Part shown: positions 13,201-27,335 of the stretch, piece by piece
Position numbering within the stretch: the stretch's first letter is position 1
Layout: each line of letters starts with the position of its first letter
Notes under the pieces: generated by a model
Seen by the model: only the letters and a program-made list of their open reading frames with translations
The model's database searches: none
What the model was told of the DNA's origin: nothing
Made by a program: the position numbers and the translations under genes
From: Rhynchosporium graminicola
Taxonomy: Eukaryota; Ascomycota; Leotiomycetes; Helotiales; Ploettnerulaceae
Length of the DNA: 64,000 nucleotides
Assembly: GCA_900074885.1 (NCBI GenBank)
Contig: FJUW01000013.1
Location: 1-64,000, forward strand
Direction of reading: 5' to 3'

Positions 13201-14722
13201 ACTAGCCCGTACCGGGGTAGAAGTACATACGTATAGTATAAGAGTAGTATATCGAGGAGCTAAGCTTAAGGACTAGTAAGAGGTAGAACTAGTAATAGTC
13301 GTAGTAGTAATAGTAGGCTTACAGTACTATACCTAGGCAGTAGCTTTCTTAGGATAGATACATTCTGAGTTATAGCGACGCTTAGTATTAAAAGAAAGTA
13401 AGAATCTAACTATAGAAGCGTAGTCCTTATTCTACGTTAGTTTAATAATAAGAGTTAAAGCGCATAAGGATAGTATAATCTTATCCTATATATAGAAGAA
13501 CTACTTCTTCTTTTTAACTTTACCTTAGATAGTAGCGCTTTAAAATCAACTACGAAACTCAGCGAAAGTCTCGCGTATATAGCCGAGTTATTATATTTCT
13601 AAGCGGTAGAAAGCGTTATAGTAGTTATCTTCCTCTAAACTAGTAAGAAAGTTCTTCTCTAATAAGGAGATTATTTTATCGCTAGTTTTAAACTTATCAG
13701 CGAGGTACTAAGGCGTAAGATACTCCTTAGCTAATCTAGTAACTAGCCCCTATACGAGAACGCGCCGGGAGAAGTCCGTAGGGTAGTAGTTAGCGTTCAC
13801 AGCTAGCAAGTCTCGTATCGATACTATCTATTAGAGAAAAGTAAGATCAGATCTATTATCTAGGAGCAGGATCTTCTTAGTAAGATAAGACTTCCTAGGG
13901 CGTGACTCTACCGATTCGGCGCCGGGAGAGGGAGATAGTTTATTAGGAATAGTATCTTCTCTCTTAGTACTATATATCAGAATAGAGTTTATTAAGTTAT
14001 TAAACTCCGCTATACGCGGAGATTATAGTATTAGTTCTAGTAGGAGAGTCGAAGATAAGTAAGGGACCCCTATAAGGAACCTATCTTATACGGAGATTAG
14101 TTTATCTATAGTATCTTCTAGAGAGTTATTCTTTTCCTCCTAGTCCGCTAATCGTTATAAGAGGGAATAGATCAGGTTCGAGTTACCTATAGTAATAAGA
14201 GTACTTAGCGATTACGCTCCTAGTGAATTTCGCTTTTATTTTCCTTTCTCTCTTAGTTAGTACTTCCTTAATAAGGTATTAATATTCTCTAAGGCAAGAG
14301 ACGTTTAGGGCAAGGAAAGGTATAATAGATTAGGTTCAGAGGTAGAGCAGGGGGAATCGCGTCAGGTTCCCCTAGGACTAGAGGAGTCTCTAGTTTATTA
14401 GTTAAGAGCTATAATAGTAGCTTAAAAAGGAGTATATTAGGGCTATTTCGGCAGCGATATATAGAGGTTAAAGTTCCGGGGTATTTATTATACTTTCTTC
14501 AAAATCTATCTATAATTCCTTTATACTAAGGGAGTTATTAAAGGAGCGTTAGCGAAGACCTCCTCTATTATACTATTTGCGATAAGCTGAATTAAATCCT
14601 AATTCATAGTTATCCGAGAGATCTCTAGTATCTCGGCTATATGCGAGTAGTTATCGAATAACTAACTTAGTAGTGAGATATTATAGTAAGCTATCTCTAG
14701 CTATCTTAATCTTTTTATTTAA

Positions 14723-14989
14723 TATAATAATATAAGACTTAAGGCGGTATATAAGTAAGAATAAACAAGTAGAGAGGCTAAGAGCGATCTTATATAGTCT
14801 ACTACGAAGGAAACAAAAAGATAAGGAAGGAAGAAGAAGAGAGATAGAGTGTAAAGCACCTTATATATATATACCGGTACTAGTCCGATACTATACCGGG
14901 TCGGACACTAGTTCTGCCGGGATACCTATGAACTCGGCCCTGTTATCTATCCTTCTTCTCATGTGATATTCAGGTGAGCTGTCGTCATA
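14723..14989 (-). repeat. Long terminal repeat (5' LTR of the minus-strand element)
   Basis: This 267-bp direct repeat of 7,217-7,483 is followed by the matching target duplication TATAG (14,990-14,994). Its start is strongly mutated (TATAATAATATAAG against TGTAACGACACAAG in the other copy), all by C-to-T or G-to-A. Its outer end (about 14,880-14,989) keeps more C and G than the other copy. Confidence 0.93.
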
Positions 14990-17101
14990 TATAGCCTCGT
15001 TCGGAATCTCTATAGATATAATCTTATTAACCCTAGTTAGTATTAGATAATTACTTATACCCTCGAGCTAAAGAAGAAGATAAAGATAAAGTAAACTACG
15101 CTTTCAATACTTAATAGTATAGATATAAGTATAATATTTTCTAAAGGCTCCTTTTTTAACGTTATTAAGAAGCTCTTTAATCTTTAAGTAGAAGATACGT
15201 ATAATAATATTAGGCTTATTAACTAGCTAGGATTATGTTTTATAAAGCTTATAGACGATTTCGGGCTATCGCGGGTTAGCTTTAAACGTAATAAAGAGTA
15301 TAAGTCGTCCGAAAAAGCGTATTATAGCTATAGAATCTTGAAATAATTATTATATAAAACGATCGCTTCTAATAAAAGAAGAAGAAAGGATAAACTAATA
15401 CTTATATTCTGCAGAGTCGCTATCGGCTCAGATAAGCGTATCTATAAGCTTATTATATATATCTATACGTATATCTTCTTAATAACTCTTTATCTATTCT
15501 AGTCGAGTAGTATAATAAGTAATATAAATATTAATAACATATTATTAAAATATGCAGTTCGTACGGAAAAAGTTTAAGAGTTAATAAGCTTATCAGAAGA
15601 GCTAGAACTTATAAAATAGCTATTACTCTAAGCGTTTTATAATTCGATCTCGATTATAGATCCGTAAAGACTAATACTATCTTAGCTTACTATAAGGAAA
15701 GAGTAGTAGATAACTTAATAGAAAGTATATAAGATTTATAATATATACTCGATATAAATACAGTCTATTATAGCGAGGTTCTTAGACCGCAAGTATAATA
15801 TCGCGAAAGCTAGCTTTATTAAACTTATCTGGGATAATTCTTATAACCTTATTTATAACTAGAAGATTCTCGCGTCTTTAGTTAGCCCTAGTCTATATTA
15901 CTAGTCGTATTTATAAGCTAAGAACAATCCGGAAATTATTCTCTTAGACTTATAATCGCACTCGGGTAGTCTGATATATAGCTATAAATAGATTATTAGT
16001 AATAACTATCTTATATAAATCGCGTAGAATTATAGTATTAAGAGAATCGTAATATATAAGTCGAATATTAGTTATATAATTAGAATTATAGAAAAATAAT
16101 TAAGTAAAAATAAGTATTATTCGCGGACTAGGAATTAAGAGCCCTTATAGGTAATATAGCTCCCTGTAGGCTATAAAAGTAGTTAATCTATAGTTAAGAT
16201 TAATACGATCTTCTTTAGTAGTATTTATAGATATAAAAGAAAGAGCTACGTTATATTAGCGTATCTTCTGCCGAAATAATTCACTTCGCGGATCTATACT
16301 ATCTAATAACTTCTATAAGACGTCTAGTATTTCTTATAATAGCTCTAAGTAAATAGCTCCCTTTTTATAATAGAGCTCGTATTCACCTCTAGCTCTTACT
16401 TTATCGATCTAGTGAAGTGCAGCGCACTTAGTATATTAATAATCTATCTGACTAATATCTTACGGACTTATAATAGTAAAAAGAGATCGAAATCTATACG
16501 GAATAGCTTATCTTAGAGTAAGTACTATTAGGGTAAGTACTACTAGAGCTAGTATAAGCTATAAAGGAGGCTCTTCCGAAGGTAAAGAAGATAAAGGAGG
16601 TAATCGATTAAGTTAAGTAGCTATATCGGCTTAGATTTATATACGCGTTTATCAGCGGCGCTTCGCAGGTCGAGAAGCAGCTAGAAAGCTTATAATAAAC
16701 GCGCTATAAGTCCGCTAAGGAGTATTAAGATCGACTTCTTAAAGTAGCTATTAAGAAAGCGCTTAATCTGCTTACTTATTATTAGTTTCGGACCGGAAGC
16801 TAGAAGAATAGATATATATTATACCTAAAACACGTCTTATATCGTGCACTTATACGATTCGTTCGAAAGTTACTAATAGGCTGATTCTAGTTATAGTTCG
16901 AATACTATTCAGAAGGAGAAGACTCTATTAGTAGACGGATAGTAAGAGCTCGTAGACGAAATATACGAACGTTAAGTCGAAATATACGAACGTTAAGTAG
17001 CCCGAAAATATTTGATATTCCTTCTTTTCGGCCGTGCACCTGCTAAGGCCTCGCTATAGCTAATCATAGTATTTCACGTGACTAGTTTTTTTAACTAGTG
17101 A
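14990..17101 (-). mobile_element. Helitron Rep relic, 5' part (HUH motif region)
   Basis: Minus-strand translation of about 15,000-15,900 follows the Helitron initiator in order. A YFLLSYLLLFPYSKLR-like block lies near 15,730, then RTNCIF near 15,560, SSSFIRSDRF and a FFGRLILFITFKANPR block (canonical FITFTCNP) at about 15,270-15,330. Next are IKELLNNVKKGAFRKYYTYI at about 15,140-15,190 and QKRSLLYLYLLL near 15,080, where the HUH motif (HMH in relatives) has become YLY. The frame runs into the gypsy insertion after IPNEA and resumes left of 7,217. At 17,101 the minus strand begins TCACTAGTT after an A, as expected for a Helitron 5' end, and base composition changes to normal here. Not functional. 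Confidence 0.78.
16957..16998. repeat. Perfect 21-bp tandem duplication
   Basis: CGAAATATACGAACGTTAAG plus T occurs twice in direct succession (16,957-16,977 and 16,978-16,998), inside the terminal 150 bases of the Helitron relic. It may be a subterminal repeat of the element or a replication slip; no function is evident. Confidence 0.9.
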
Positions 17102-19777
17102 TCCATAAATAGCTCAATATAATATAGATTACATCAAGGAGCTTTCGAATTCCGAGCTCCAGAAAAGTGTGGTTACGAGAAGGAGGTTGTCGATGATCGG
17201 ATGCGCTGTATAGATTGATCGGCTCTAATCACGTCGTTGGTAGTTAGTTGATTCGGGATCAAGGGCATTTCGATGGTTGAGATCTAGACAGGGAATAAAC
17301 AAAAGTCGGTGACTTCTCATGGAACGCGGGCGGCTGGCTTCGTGGTTAAGACCAGCAATGATGCTTTTTGGCCAGATGATGGGCTGGCTCATGGTAGCTT
17401 TCCGGCACTTGATAACGGTATCGAACTTCTAGGACGCCAGAAAAGAGTAGCTTGCATTCAAGTATTGACCTTCAATCCTGCTGATTTGTCCCCTGTGTGC
17501 GTGTGGTTATCTTGTGATGAAGGTCCAGCTCTGCTCCAAGCCTCTTGCTGCTCCCTCCACTTGGTGGTCCGATCCCGCAATTTGGCGGACAAGCAATGAG
17601 CTTCCTCGCCAAAGCTTTCCTCCTCTCACTGAAGCTCTTCCCTGAACATCTCATCAACCACCATCTAACGAACGATCTAATTCAGGGATCAATATGAAGT
17701 ATATAACTTCTTTCGTTCTCAATGACCAAGAATAGCATCATCAAGCAATATGGTCTACATTATTGTATAGCTTCACAGCTTTATAGCCACCACTCGTTCA
17801 TGCGCAGCGATTTTGAGGTTCGTTATCGGGTGCGGTGAGGCAGTGCTGAAGAGCTGAAGAGCTTCAAGCGAGAGCTTCAAGACGACATCATCGCAGCGTT
17901 GCACAGTTCAAGAGGATGATGGATCTGTACATGGGTTCAAAGCATAAGGAAAGGACATACCGCTCTGTTGTTTTGATATCCTCATCAAGGGGCTTGCTTC
18001 ATCTCATCTCCTCTCCATTATCTCGTCCCATCTCATTGTGTCGCAGAAAGCCACAACCTATCCAGCTTCTCAGATCCCTTTACTTTTGCTTTTGTCTACG
18101 TTTACGAGGGAAACTCCCAAGTTCTCGAACCACGTAGTTTTCTCCGTATCAAATGTCTATCAATTCTAGCTTCTCAAAGATTGCTAGAAATGGATCTGCT
18201 GTATCCACTTCCTCTACCTCAGGGTATGCATCGCCCTCACGGTACATGCCAACATGCTAACAGCTCAAAGGTCTGTTGACTCTTCTTCCCATCATCACTT
18301 CTTCTCTCATCTTCCTCCCTTTTCGACATGGTTTCAAAACACCATGTCTACTCAGAACCACAGACATGAAAGAATAGCCCTGGGTACAATGCGTACAGGC
18401 ATGGCCATTATGACCAGAGAGATGCTGGAGATGCATATCAACCAGGCTCCAGATGTCCGTGGTATGTTAGACTACTCGCCAGTTGCCGATGGGTCTAAGA
18501 TGGAATTTATCGGATGGCGACAGAAGCTGGGTACATGGCCATCGACAAAGAGTCAAGCTTCGGTGGCTCTCCGCCGCGCTTCTACCTAAGGATAGACATC
18601 TACGGCCCACGACATTGAAGGAGGCACCCACTTGGACTGTTCAGTGTCCTGCGATGCTGTTGGGTCATTCGTTGATAGAGCGGATGCTTTGGCTGTGGGT
18701 CGACTTTTTGCAGCGACGATAACTTGGCCGGCACCTATTCTTTCTCAGATATGGTAAGACTTTGGAATGCTACCTGCGCCAGCTGTGAAAGTTTCTTCTG
18801 TTTGTAGCGTTAAAGCGATTTAGGAAACGACAATGCACAGCATGTTGGGGTTAGATCCAGGTCCCGCTTGGAAATAGAGCTTTCGAATTGACATTTTTCA
18901 TCTATTGGCTCGAGGCCCAGCACAATCACCATCCAAGGTTAGTCAGGTCATTGAATATTTCTTCAACTTCGATACGATACTTCAGGTTATCTCATGCAAT
19001 AATTTTGTGACTTCAGAAGGGATGTTTGGCATCGAAATTGCACATCCTTCTCCATTTCATATTAACAAGTATTTGCCAGGCCCTGGCTTCAAAATGAAAT
19101 CCATTCTCATGACTCGTTTACACTAAAGTCCCGATTCAATCCAGCCTTGCCTCATCATTGCGTCACCGACTCACGACATCAAAGTCGCTACGAAATAAAT
19201 TATTTACTGATTTAATTTAATGTATGGTTTAATGTATGAGGTATTCACTACATAGGTAGATATAGTTTAATTGAAAAGTTCCGCCGCCTCATTTCAAGTC
19301 ACTCGTACCTTCCAACGTATTCTCTTGCCGAATTGACTATAAGTATAAGTATCTATCGACGCGGATTCGCATCCCGTAAGTTGTCATTCACTGGGTACAG
19401 TACAGACAGGCCAGGCCGGCTGGCCGCGCACTTCAAGCTGCCTGGCCGAGATCTCTAAGCGGACGTGCAGTCTGTCCACTTCTACCACCTTCTAAATCAC
19501 GCTAGGCCCGATAAAGCCCGACGGTTCCTGAGCTCAGGTTACCTACCTACCTTACTTAGTTCATACCTCCAGCTCGCACTCCATTCTGCATGCTTCAAAA
19601 TCCACCACAACTTCTCCATCCCGCAGCACCTTCTCTCTCAGCATCACCCGAATCTATTCGACTATCTGCAAGCCAATCTTGCACAATCTACGCGCCCTTA
19701 CCGGCCATCGCAGCAAGTAGCAAACCCCCCCTCCCCCCACACATCCAAGTCCGATCTCTTGATCATCATCCTTCAAG
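17102..19777. other. Intergenic region between the repeat island and CDC48
   Basis: Normal base composition resumes here. Short frames (for example 17,309-17,599 and 18,254-18,589 on the plus strand) have no recognisable domain and no clear splice-linked continuation, so I call no gene. The last 300 bases are a pyrimidine-rich CDC48 leader with runs such as CCCCCCCTCCCCCC at about 19,725-19,740, typical of fungal promoters of highly expressed genes. Confidence 0.6.
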
Positions 19778-22518
<2,741 letters not shown>

Positions 22519-23393
22519 ATCATCTATCTGTATTCTGGTTTTTCTTTCGCATGCATGAGGGAAGGTTCTCCGAGGCCAGGGTTGACAAAGGGTTCCTTAG
22601 GGTAGACTTGCACTGGGAAGACAGAGGATGCGTGCAAACCATGCTGGCGGACAAAGATCTCATCGTTATTCACCACGCTCGCATTATCTCTTGGCGTCGT
22701 GGAGATATTTAGTCCATTACAGATTGCATTTCGACCTTCATAGTGCCTGAAACAATAGACTGTCTAATAAAAGGCTATTCCATCACTTGATTCTAGTCGT
22801 TTTGAACGTAATACTATTTGCACATGTCATTTGTTCGAGGTCTTAACATCTCACATAGGACATTTTGTCAACAAAGAACTTATATTGACCTATAGCAGCA
22901 TACCTATCATCATTCCCATCCTCTTATGAAAGGGAAAGCAGTACATCATTCTTCCGAAAATTCTTGCTCTCTTCATCCTGTCATTCAATAACTCATGCTA
23001 TTGGCCATTCATATCACATAGTTTCCAGACAATGTAGACGATATACAATACACAGTTGCCTTGTGACAATATCATGACTTCGATCATGCTTCCTTCTATA
23101 GAACTGATCAGACCTGAACGCCGAAAAATGCCTTGCGTTTGCATTGGTCGTGTGATGATGGTTATACCATTACATCATATGTGTTATGCCTCGCTTACTG
23201 GCTTGTAGTAGGGATATCGACCCTCCAGAACAACGGAGGAGAGAAGTAGGAAGGAGAGGGCATCTGAAGCCATCTCTGTGTCTTCCCATAACCTTTCAAA
23301 CATATACAGTCCCCTTTCCCTCCAGCCCATCCATCCATCGCCCCCGAGCGCGAAATATACACATCCCTCAAACTCCTCACACTCTTCACACAT
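22519..23393. other. 3' intergenic region between convergent CDC48 and the 23.4-kb gene
   Basis: No supportable gene. It lies between the stop of CDC48 (plus) and the stop of the next gene (minus), so it should hold both terminators; AATAAA-like signals are not clear-cut. The frames seen here (23,184-23,452) are overlaps with low-complexity C/T-rich sequence. Confidence 0.6.
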
Positions 23394-24146
23394 TCATTCA
23401 GGCACCTCACAAACGGCCTCCAAACACTCCCTCGTAATCCTGACCCCCTCATCGACCACCACTTTCGGCAGCGCTAAACTCTGACCTCCCTCTCCCTTCC
23501 CTACGAAAACACTCCCATCCTCCTTCTTCGTGCCAAACTTGCCATTACTCCCCCCTCCTCCCACCGACCCATTAACCTTCCCCTTCGAATTCGTCGAGTT
23601 CGACAGCGTACTCGATGAAGAAGTGGAGTTTGACGCGTTGCTGCTTTTCTGAGAAGAGGTGGAGTTGGATGGGTTTTGCGATTGGTGCAGCGCGAGGCTT
23701 GCGGTGTCGTCTTTTATGTCTTGGATGACCCGCGACATGAGGTCTGGGAAGGTGGTGCATGTTCCGGAGCGTAGGAGCGTGAGGGCATGGTTTTGGAGGA
23801 GGGTGGGCCAGTTTTGGGGGTGTGAGTGGAGGGAGTGGAGGAGGGTGTCGTGGATTCTGTGGGGGTGTGGGAGTTAGTCATTTGGTTCTCCGTCTGGACT
23901 TTGGTGGATAGAAAGTAGGGATTTAATATCGAGTGAGGGCAAGGATGTTTGACTGGCTTGAAATGTAGGATTTTATATATGCACTGCTCGTGGATGTAAG
24001 GAAAGTGGAGGAACGTACTTCGTTATATGCCCGTCTCGTAAGAGTACTGAGTTTATCTGGGACCGAAGATCGGCGTCTTGTGTCGTAGGTGTATATGATG
24101 AAGCTGCCTTGGGCACACGAACTGGTGTAGTAGGTTCGGACACCAT
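23394..24146 (-). CDS. Small conserved-looking fungal protein, function unknown
   Basis: Two exons, 24146-24019 and 23856-23394, joined by a 162-nt intron (donor GTACGT, acceptor CCCACAG), give 196 residues. Residues about 26-75 look like a compact helical domain (LRSQINSVLLRDGHITKIHD ... WPTLLQNHALTLLRSG). Then comes a Ser/Asn/Gly-rich low-complexity linker (about 105-150) and a short C-terminal helix (VVDEGVRITRECLEAVCEV). There is no signal peptide or membrane segment. The shape, with folded ends around a disordered middle, suggests a nuclear or complex-bound subunit, but that is inference; I do not recognise the family with confidence. The ATG at 24,146 is the first in frame upstream of the splice. 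It is convergent with CDC48. Confidence 0.75.
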
Positions 24147-25079
24147 TATTTTGTTTTCTAGGGAGTGGGTTGCTTTATTCTCAATGGCTGTTGAGGAGGC
24201 TGTGTCTGCGTTCTGTTGGAGAGCTAGCTAAGTGAAGCTACTCGATAGTTGTGATTCGCACAGGCTTCGTGTAACAGCGTCGGTAGGACGTGGGATCTTG
24301 AGGCTTTCGATATGCGAAGCTCTTGAGTTGCTGTATATGGTTTGCGGAGGAAATTCGTAGGGTATTTAAGGTAAGGTCCTTCTTTTTCTCGCATTTGGAT
24401 GCAACAATGGATGCAATTTGTCGGTAGCTTGTCTGAGGCGGCGCAAGGCTGAAGTGGGGCACGTTTGTGCTCCGAATGCTGAGCCAATTAAACGAGACCT
24501 GGTATAAATAGAAATGTATGGGACATATGGCTTGGTGTACTGGAATCTTATGATCGGGGAATAGTTTATGGTAGAGCTCTAGTCATCGGAATAATCATTT
24601 AATCATATGAAATTTCAGTGAGAAATTTGGCGTATCAGATTTAGGCCATTCTTAGCTTTGCAGCAAGCTAATGATATTTTCTCCAGGTATGGAAGTAGAC
24701 TTGTAGACATATGAATGGTTGATTTCTTCTGGAATCCATCTACATGTACATCAAATTATTCAAATATCAAGATGTAAATTTGTAGTCCTGTATTACGAAA
24801 ATGGGGCCGGGTTTGCTAGATTTGGGATAAAGTTAGCAACCGTCATATCGTCCTCGAAAAGATACCGTAACCTGTCAGAACTGGAAGGAGAAAGATCCAT
24901 AATGTCAACAAATAGGCGTAAATCTCACAGTTAAGCATGCTCCTTCGCATCTTTATAGCTGGAATAACTCATAGTATTTCGTCAAGCGCTTAGTATTGTA
25001 ATGCCCTGGAAATTCAAGCTTTCCTTCCCAATCATGCCGATTCCAAGTCTTACATAGCCTTTGCGACTTGCGATTTCAA

Positions 25080-25325
25080 TTAGGCAAGCTCTGAATTCAT
25101 CAGTGATTTTAAGAGCTTGTCTCGATGAGAAACTTGAATCCATCCAATCTCAGAGAAATGATTGAACTTCCGACCCAGGTACACGAGATTATACATACCC
25201 GCCAAGTACTCTCCAGGTAAGAAATGAGGACGGTAGAAGTCATGTTTATTCCAGAATGCAGGATTAAATACGATTGGGAGACGAACATTGCGAAATTCTA
25301 AATCTGCACCATCATCTGATACCAC
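25080..25325 (-). pseudogene. Possible orphan coding fragment
   Basis: An 82-codon minus-strand frame without an ATG reads like real protein: FRNVRLPIVFNPAFW and FLPGEYLAGMYNLVYLG are rich in aromatic and hydrophobic residues, without low complexity. An in-frame TGA lies about 20 bases upstream, and no good splice acceptor extends it. It may be the last exon of a decayed gene. No family recognised. Confidence 0.22.
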
Positions 25326-26718
25326 ATCCGAGCTTCAAACATTAGACAACGAATTTTGGATACTTTGCTCAGATGAGATTTTGGAAGGACTGTAGGATTT
25401 CATGATACAACTGCGAGTCCTGAATTCAGCAGCATTGAAAGCGCGGATGTTGTGGTATTGTCTCAAAATGGCCCACGAATGATGCTGAGCGTGTGGTACC
25501 GATTGTTGGGCCATCGCTTAAAAACACTCGCGTTGAATCCTCACGTCGGCTGGTCTAAACAAATCTTGTTTAACCGTGTGAAAATTCCTCTGATTGACTA
25601 GAGCAGAAACGGCCAAAAACTCTGGCGTTCTGCATCGGAGATTTGTTGTGTCCTTGAATCGGCACGAATGCGGAGCTTGATTCAGGATTGTTTCTCAGGC
25701 AGTGCAGACAACTTCAAACTACTGCCGAGGATATTACGGATAACGGAGACAAGAAGAGGTCCAACTCTCAGACTAGCACTCGGCTTTCTCTTGCTAGGAC
25801 AGTAAAGTATCTGCTCTATCATAGCAAAATGATGACTTGGCAGATGCAGACGCCCAGCAACCTCATTTTTAGCCGCCAAAAACGAACAGAGATGAACCAA
25901 ATTCTAGACAAAACGAGGGATTGTACAGATCTGGCATGGCAGTGCAGATAGAGCATACGAAATAGTACGCTCGAAAACCATCAGATGCTTAGTACATGCA
26001 GAAGATAGTCTGATGAAGAGGGCTTGACATTCTCCACAAGACTTCAGATGCTGAACGAGAAACGGTCCGATACTGGTAGAATGTATGTAGCACTGAGATC
26101 AGATCCGGATACCGGTCGTTACCTTGAATTTCGACAGAGCTCAAGAAAGCCAGCAAGGTTTTAATATGTAGGAAAGAGAGGAACGAAATCTGGGGAAACA
26201 GCCTGACAATAATGACAACAATGACAGACCGTCAGATCTTTGGTGTTTTTTCCAGGGGTGTGGTTTGGAAGCAGCTGGGACAGCACGTTACTCACTACCT
26301 GGCGGACTGGGCGCGGCAATGCAGAGATATAATTGGTCAGGATAGCTGAGACGCTAGCTAATTATGGAGCCGCTCACAGACCTCAGGCTCAGCCCTCCAA
26401 CCGAATCCTGCTCTTTCAAACTCACTCCCAATATGTGAAACTGTACACAAGTTTCAAGGCTTTCAGGATACATGGATAGTATGGCGAAAAGAACCATTAA
26501 TCCAGAACTCGGGATCGCAATTGGGCCATATTGGAGAAGTTCTCCTCGCCGGCGACCAATGACGCTCCCAAGTTTCATTTTCCGACGAGAAAAGTGGCGG
26601 CATCATAAATGGCTCCTGTCTGTCTGCGGGGACATGACATCTCTTGGACCGCGATGTCTGTCTTGGGTGGAGGTTGGTGCCTTTCTCCTTTGAGAAGCGA
26701 TCGTTCCCCCGCTTCACT

Positions 26719-26748
26719 GGTTCAGGTTCAGGTTCAGGTTCAGGTCCA
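26719..26748. repeat. Hexamer microsatellite (GGTTCA)n
   Basis: GGTTCA is repeated four times from 26,719 and followed by GGTCCA. It lies in the leader region about 600 bases upstream of the GPI-protein gene. Confidence 0.85.
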
Positions 26749-27335
26749 GCTGGTCGGTCTAGATTTGACCATTATTTCCTCTTCGCGATCGTGCCTGCCT
26801 TTTCCTTCTGTTTTCTCCTTCGTACCCTTTCTCTTCAGTGCGCACAGTGCTTGCGAACCCTCCCCTTACGAGAACTCCAATTCCAGTCATTGTGCAGCGC
26901 ACGTTGATCTGTATCGCATATCGAGCCTCGTCCCAAGCTTCCTCTTCGCATTAGACCTCCTCAAGCTGCTGCGTCATTCTTCAAAGCAACAGGCGTCTTG
27001 TTCGGCCCAAAGAGTAATTGAGTACCTGCTTTCCACAAGCTCGGTCTGCCACATCCGACATCTCTCGTCGCAAACACCCAAGAGTTCCGTGGGACGTGGG
27101 TAGCGAAAACGATTCATCTCAAACGTGTAGAGTTTGACTCGTCAAAGCAGGCCCTTCGAGTTCATCAGTGTCGGGGGGAACACATCGAAGCTCTTCCCTG
27201 GTCAATAATCCATCTGATATCGCCGTTACTATACGCAGCTATCTATCCTCGACAGCCCCAATTGTGGACGACGAGACATATCTCAGCTTTCTCCTTTGAG
27301 ACTTCCTTGCGAGGTTTGCGCAGGACAAAATTATA

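Larger units (their letters stand above)
7217..14989 (-). mobile_element. Structurally complete Ty3/gypsy LTR retrotransposon, RIP-inactivated
   Basis: It is bounded by two direct 267-bp repeats and by the 5-bp duplication TATAG (7,212-7,216 and 14,990-14,994). On the minus strand the order is a Gag-type CCHC zinc-knuckle relic (about 13,105-13,160, ending YIKLDCPN), reverse transcriptase (about 11,476-11,504, YLDNILIYSE, one active-site D changed to N), RNase H (about 10,700-11,110, with YDKEL and EYFMTTK), then integrase-like sequence (about 9,900-10,170). This is the Ty3/gypsy (Metaviridae) order. Just inside the left LTR is a purine tract on the minus strand (AGGGAGGGGG), placed as a polypurine tract should be for a minus-strand element. 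Stops are scattered through all frames. It was inserted into the Helitron. Confidence 0.93.
24147..27335. other. Long intergenic region, mostly featureless
   Basis: There are only short, overlapping frames on both strands, apart from the possible relic at 25,080-25,325. The sequence is not RIP-mutated. From about 26,600 a pyrimidine-rich stretch leads into the 27.3-kb gene and contains a hexamer repeat. No tRNA, rRNA or transposon was seen. Confidence 0.55.

Noticed and set aside
14990..17101. Idea that this relic is a DUF3435 (Starship-type) recombinase or pogo-type transposase
   Set aside because: Plus-strand readings gave only weak resemblance, while minus-strand translation follows the Helitron Rep protein in order over several blocks on both sides of the gypsy insertion.
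18254..18722. Two overlapping plus-strand frames of 111 and 79 codons
   Set aside because: No domain, no conserved-looking blocks, no splice sites that join them, and composition like the surrounding non-coding DNA.
26609..27103. 164-codon plus-strand frame with Val-Gln repeats
   Set aside because: The repeat comes from the GGTTCA microsatellite, the rest is low-complexity leader sequence, and the frame lies directly upstream of the GPI-protein gene.
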